From: Chloroflexota bacterium
GTDB lineage: Bacteria; Chloroflexota; Anaerolineae; Anaerolineales; Villigracilaceae
Length of the DNA: 64,000 bases
Direction of reading: 5' to 3'
NCBI GenBank assembly: GCA_016191845.1
Contig: JACPVF010000016.1
Location: forward strand, 310,001-374,000
Under the pieces are notes generated by a model. That model was given only the letters and a program-made list of their open reading frames with translations, was not told the origin of the DNA and ran no database searches. The position numbers and the translations under genes were made by a program. Positions within the stretch are counted from its first letter, which is position 1. Each line of letters begins with the position of its first letter. Shown here one piece after another: positions 60,807-64,000 of the stretch.

Positions 60807-61523
60807 ATGGCGATGCTTGAAGTTTCGAACATTCATACCTATTATGGGAACATCCATGCCCTGAAAGGCATTTCCCTCACCGTCGAAAAGGGCGAGATCG
60901 TGACGTTGATCGGCGCGAACGGCGCGGGCAAGACCACCACGCTCAGCAGCATCTGCGGCCTGACAAAACCCCGTCAGGGCACGATCAGCCTCGAAGGACG
61001 GGATCTGACCTCCGTCAAGCCGCACGACATCGTGACGATGGGCGTGTCGATGGTCCCCGAAGGACGCGGCATCTTCGCACGCCTGACCGTGGCCGAAAAC
61101 CTGGACTTGGGCGCTTACTCCCGCACCCCCAACCGCCAGGAAGCCGAAAAGGATTTGGAGGAGATCTTCTCCCTGTTCCCACGCCTCAAGGAACGCTACA
61201 GCCAGGTGGCTGGGACTCTCTCGGGCGGCGAACAGCAGATGCTGGCGATGGGACGCGCCATCATGGCTCATCCGCGCCTGCTGTTGCTGGATGAGCCTTC
61301 GATGGGTCTGGCCCCCATCCTGGTGCAGAGCATCTTTGACATCATCAAGTCCATCAACCAGCGCGGGACCACCATCCTGTTGGTCGAGCAGAATGCGCTG
61401 ATGGCCCTCTCGATCGCCTCGCGTGGCTACGTGCTCCAGAGCGGGCAGATCGTCCTGAGCGATACGGCCCACAATCTGCGCGAGAACGAAATGGTGCAGA
61501 GAGCATATCTTGGCGCAGGGTAG
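60807..61523 (+). CDS. livF: Branched-chain amino acid ABC transporter ATPase LivF
   Basis: 238 residues; GAGGA before ATG 60807. Walker A GANGAGKTTTLSS, LivF-type VPEGRGIFARLTVAENLDLG, signature LSGGEQQMLAMGRAI, Walker B LLLLDEPSMGLAP and LLVEQNALMAL. It pairs with LivG. A perfect terminator closes the operon. Confidence 0.93.
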   Translation: MAMLEVSNIHTYYGNIHALKGISLTVEKGEIVTLIGANGAGKTTTLSSICGLTKPRQGTISLEGRDLTSVKPHDIVTMGVSMVPEGRGIFARLTVAENLDLGAYSRTPNRQEAEKDLEEIFSLFPRLKERYSQVAGTLSGGEQQMLAMGRAIMAHPRLLLLDEPSMGLAPILVQSIFDIIKSINQRGTTILLVEQNALMALSIASRGYVLQSGQIVLSDTAHNLRENEMVQRAYLGAG

Positions 61524-61548
61524 GGAGCATTCTTCTTGTTGAAATAGA

Positions 61549-61576
61549 ACAGGGCTGACAATTGTCAGCCCTGTTT
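61549..61576. terminator. Terminator of the liv operon
   Basis: AACAGGGCTGAC and GTCAGCCCTGTT form a perfect 12-bp stem with a 4-nt loop. It also serves the convergent SLH gene. Confidence 0.87.
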
Positions 61577-61593
61577 GCTTTTGTGATAGAGGT

Positions 61594-63408
61594 TTACGGA
61601 AGGTTGAAGGCCCTGACGAGGAAGACCGCCATCTGGTCACGGGTAACGGTGACATTGGGACAGTAGTTCCCATTCCCGCAGCCACCGGTGATACCTTCGT
61701 TGGCGAGCTGTTCGATCCAGGCGGCGGCCCAATGGGTGGAAGGAACGTCCGCAAACATGGTGCCCATTGCCGTAGGTGGGGTGTATCCACCGCCATGCTC
61801 TCCGCGCAGGAGGAAGACCGCCATCTGGTCGCGGGTGACAGGTAGGGACGGGCAGTAATTGCCGTTACCGCAACCACCCGTAATGCCCTCGTTGGCAAGT
61901 TGCTCTATCCAGGCAGCGGCCCAATGGCTGGACGGCACGTCTGCAAACATGGTGCCAGTGGCAGCGGGTGGGTTGTATGCGGAACCGTGTTCACCGCGTA
62001 GCAGGAAGACCGCCATCTGGTCACGTGTGACGGTGGTGGCTGGGCAGTACATCAAGGGGCTGGCCGAGCACCCGCCTGTGATGCCATCATTGTACAGGCG
62101 CTCGATGTACTGCCACGACCAAAAGCTATAGGGCACATCTGCAAAAGTGGGATTGTCTGTTTTTTCGTATGCGCCAATATCGCAATGTGTGCCTTGCGGA
62201 CGCGTTACACTGCGCTGATCTTTACCACCCGCACCGAAAGTTGGCGAGCCGACAACTGCCGCGCAGGTGGCGTCATCGCCCGCGTCAATGGCTGGAGAAC
62301 CGTCTAACAGCACCAGCGTCCGGGTGGAGCCGCCGTTATTTGCAAGCGTGCCCAAATTCGGATTGGATGTAAACGCAGGTGTTCCGCATGCATTCACACC
62401 CGACGCGTTTGCCTGGATTAGATTCTTTACATCCGCTCCGATAGTTCCGCCGTTATTGTAGCAATCAAGCCCGCCGCTATTCCCGGCAACGATCGTATTT
62501 TTAATATTGAGGGTTGTTGAAGAGCCATTCAGGATGCCATATGAACCTGAATTCCCTGCGATGGTGCTGTTGATAATGGTCAAGGTATTTGCGGTACCCG
62601 TGGTGCTGTTTCCAATCGTATCATCGGTCGCTGTGTTGCCAGTGAACGTGCTGTTCGTAATGGTCAGCGTTCCGCCCGTCATGTTTTTGATACCGCTGCC
62701 GCCAAAGCTGGCAAAGTTGCTGGAGAACGTGCTGCCAATAACATTTACTGTACCTCCGCGGTTGTCTATTCCACCCCCATCCCCGTTATTTGCATGGTTA
62801 TCCGTGAAGTTGCTATCGGACACACTTAAAGTCCCACTATTTTCCACACCAGCGCCAGAGTTTGCACGATGTCCGGAAATCGTGCTATTTGTGATGGTTA
62901 AGGCTCCAGCATTGTAAATACCTCCGCCGTTGGTGCCATTTGTTGAGCACGAACCGCCACATCCGCCATTTGCAACCGTCACATCGTTCAGCGTCAGGTT
63001 GCCTGTACCTGAGATTTCGATGATGCGGTGAGTACCTGTTTGCGAGGCGGCAGCACCTTGAATGATCGTGTTCGCCGCGCCATTGCCATTGATGGTGATG
63101 GGGGTTGTCACTACAGGGAATTGACTTCCAGCGGTGATGGTGTAATTGGCGGCAAAAGAAATTGAGTCTGCACCGGAACCCGCGGAACATTCCCCGACGG
63201 CTGCACCAGAAACGGCGTCGGAATTGGCCGATGTGATTGCCTCGCGCAAAGTACAGACGCCGTCATTTGCAACCGTATCTGCAGTGCTGGTGACAGTGAT
63301 GGATGCCGCATAAGCAGGGGTAACTGTAAGCGCACCGCTGAACAGGGTTAGAACAAGCACAAAAGGGGTAAGAATATTAAAGATTGCCGATCTAGTGCGG
63401 AATTTCAT
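61594..63408 (-). CDS. SLH-anchored right-handed beta-helix protein (CSLREA type)
   Basis: 604 residues from ATG 63408 (MKFRTRSAIFNIL), behind AAGGAG; 63489 is an upstream in-frame start without a ribosome site. Signal peptide, then a CSLREA-type motif (DGVCTLREAITSAN), and a parallel beta-helix of repeats like GGIYNAGALTITNSTISGHR and SGIKNMTGGTLTITNSTFTG up to about residue 390. Three SLH repeats with GGC...YCP Cys pairs end the protein. Surface-exposed; ligand unknown. Confidence 0.88.
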   Translation of the reverse strand: MKFRTRSAIFNILTPFVLVLTLFSGALTVTPAYAASITVTSTADTVANDGVCTLREAITSANSDAVSGAAVGECSAGSGADSISFAANYTITAGSQFPVVTTPITINGNGAANTIIQGAAASQTGTHRIIEISGTGNLTLNDVTVANGGCGGSCSTNGTNGGGIYNAGALTITNSTISGHRANSGAGVENSGTLSVSDSNFTDNHANNGDGGGIDNRGGTVNVIGSTFSSNFASFGGSGIKNMTGGTLTITNSTFTGNTATDDTIGNSTTGTANTLTIINSTIAGNSGSYGILNGSSTTLNIKNTIVAGNSGGLDCYNNGGTIGADVKNLIQANASGVNACGTPAFTSNPNLGTLANNGGSTRTLVLLDGSPAIDAGDDATCAAVVGSPTFGAGGKDQRSVTRPQGTHCDIGAYEKTDNPTFADVPYSFWSWQYIERLYNDGITGGCSASPLMYCPATTVTRDQMAVFLLRGEHGSAYNPPAATGTMFADVPSSHWAAAWIEQLANEGITGGCGNGNYCPSLPVTRDQMAVFLLRGEHGGGYTPPTAMGTMFADVPSTHWAAAWIEQLANEGITGGCGNGNYCPNVTVTRDQMAVFLVRAFNLP

Positions 63409-63556
63409 AAATTTTTCTCCTTGGAGTATGGATGCATTTGAGCATACCCTGATCCCCCATACATTAAGGAGAATAGTTATCCAGCTCATGGATCAATATA
63501 GATATTTTACATCTAAATACTCTCAGAATAATCCCCAATGTTTCCCATAAACGTGA

Positions 63557-63583
63557 AAGGCCGCGGGAATACCCCGCGGCCTT
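63557..63583. terminator. Terminator of the last SLH gene
   Basis: AAGGCCGCGGG and CCCGCGGCCTT form an 11-bp stem with a 5-nt loop followed by T residues on the plus strand and A residues on the other side, just past the stop at 63607. Confidence 0.85.
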
Positions 63584-63606
63584 TTGATCTTCAGAATTGG
63601 TCCGTC

Positions 63607-64000
63607 TTACGGCAGACTGAATGCCCTGATGAGGAAGACGGCCATCTGGTCGCGGGTGACGGTGATACTGGGACAGTAGTTCCCGCCCCCGCAGCCGCCG
63701 GTGATACCCTCATTGGCGAGTTGCTCGATCCAGGCGGCGGCCCAGAAACTGGACGGAACATCCGCGAACATGGTGCCTGTCGCGGCGGGCGGAGTGTAGC
63801 CGCCGCCATGCTCTCCGCGCAGGAGGAAGACCGCCATCTGGTCACGGGTGACGGGCAGGGTGGGACAATAATTCCCGTTACCGCATCCGCCCGTGATGCC
63901 TTCGTTGGCGAGTTGTTCGATCCAGTCTGCGGCCCAATGGGTGGATGGAACGTCCGCGAACATGGTGCCAGTAGCGGTCGGAGGATTGTATGCGGAACCA
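63607..64000 (-). CDS. SLH-domain protein, C-terminal part only (cut by window end)
   Basis: The frame is open to the right edge (GSAYNPPTATGTM before the first internal ATG at 63963). What is visible is the second and third SLH repeats (THWAADWIEQLANEGITGGC, FWAAAWIEQLANEGITGGC, then TVTRDQMAVFLIRAFSLP). Nearly the same sequence ends the two other SLH proteins. The N-terminal domains lie outside the window. Confidence 0.85.
   Translation of the reverse strand, partial: GSAYNPPTATGTMFADVPSTHWAADWIEQLANEGITGGCGNGNYCPTLPVTRDQMAVFLLRGEHGGGYTPPAATGTMFADVPSSFWAAAWIEQLANEGITGGCGGGNYCPSITVTRDQMAVFLIRAFSLP

Noticed and set aside
60285..61898. Minus-strand open frame of 537 codons across livG, livF and the SLH gene end
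   Set aside because: It is antisense to two clear ABC ATPase genes and begins inside the SLH gene in another frame. GC-rich codon structure explains the lack of stops.

Overview
The window reads as chromosomal DNA from a Chloroflexota bacterium, most likely class Anaerolineae. This is an inference from content. Four proteins end in SLH triplets of the GITGGC...YCP type, lipoproteins and SLH anchoring are common, and there are long RHS/SpvB-type surface proteins, octaheme cytochromes and a carotenoid gene group. Most housekeeping-type genes are GC-rich. The toxin-tip and immunity-like segments of the RHS region, one membrane-protein gene (37.0-37.8 kb) and the 3' half of a comEA-like gene are clearly more AT-rich. 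No tRNA, rRNA, CRISPR array or transposase gene was seen.

Layout. 0-1.5 kb: an M55 D-aminopeptidase and two small unknown genes. 1.5-17.9 kb, minus strand: a polymorphic RHS locus. One very long RHS/SpvB gene (8269-15903) is split by a single in-frame TGA. Three short 'orphan' RHS C-terminal tips (16.9-17.9, 5.7-6.95 and 2.8-4.0 kb) share its core. Each tip is followed by a different small gene that could be its immunity partner: lipoprotein, beta-propeller lipoprotein, beta-propeller membrane protein, CPBP protease. Between modules lie three gapless copies of the 3' end of the M55 gene, each followed by the same decayed 'tail' segment. This looks like a recombination boundary for swapping tip and immunity cassettes. 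18-21 kb: an SLH surface protein. 21.2-25.4 kb: a polyamine-type ABC importer (potD-A-B-C order). 25.6-28.1 kb: cruF-like, plsY-like and glycosyltransferase genes, probably making a glycosylated carotenoid; the last gene is frameshifted. 28.1-31.4 kb: a promoter, a folded leader RNA, a 50-aa ORF and a SET-domain methyltransferase, then CPBP, GNAT, ComEA-like and methyltransferase genes.

31.5-36.9 kb, minus strand: an acyl-CoA dehydrogenase, then a small respiratory gene group (YwiC-like, DUF2007, DsrE/YedF-like, a cytochrome c-cytochrome b6 fusion, Rieske). 37-41 kb: a membrane protein, a transglutaminase-like protein and a GH25-like/phosphodiester glycosidase fusion. 41.1-47.5 kb, minus strand: a tight five-gene operon with an ArsR regulator, an octaheme cytochrome of the tetrathionate-reductase family, a heptaheme cytochrome fused to a b-type membrane domain, and two YeeE/YedE transporters, one fused to a rhodanese that lacks its catalytic Cys. 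This looks like a sulfur-compound respiration and uptake system. 47.7-49.4 kb: an XRE-cupin regulator and a SufR-like/SufT-like pair. 49.4-55.8 kb: an SLH propeller protein, a zinc ribbon and an XRE-STAND-TPR regulator. 55.9-61.5 kb: a complete branched-chain amino acid ABC importer (livK-H-M-G-F). 61.6-64 kb: two more SLH proteins, the last cut by the window end.

The two most original regions are the modular RHS tip/immunity locus with its M55-derived boundary repeat, and the octaheme/heptaheme/YeeE-YedE sulfur operon.
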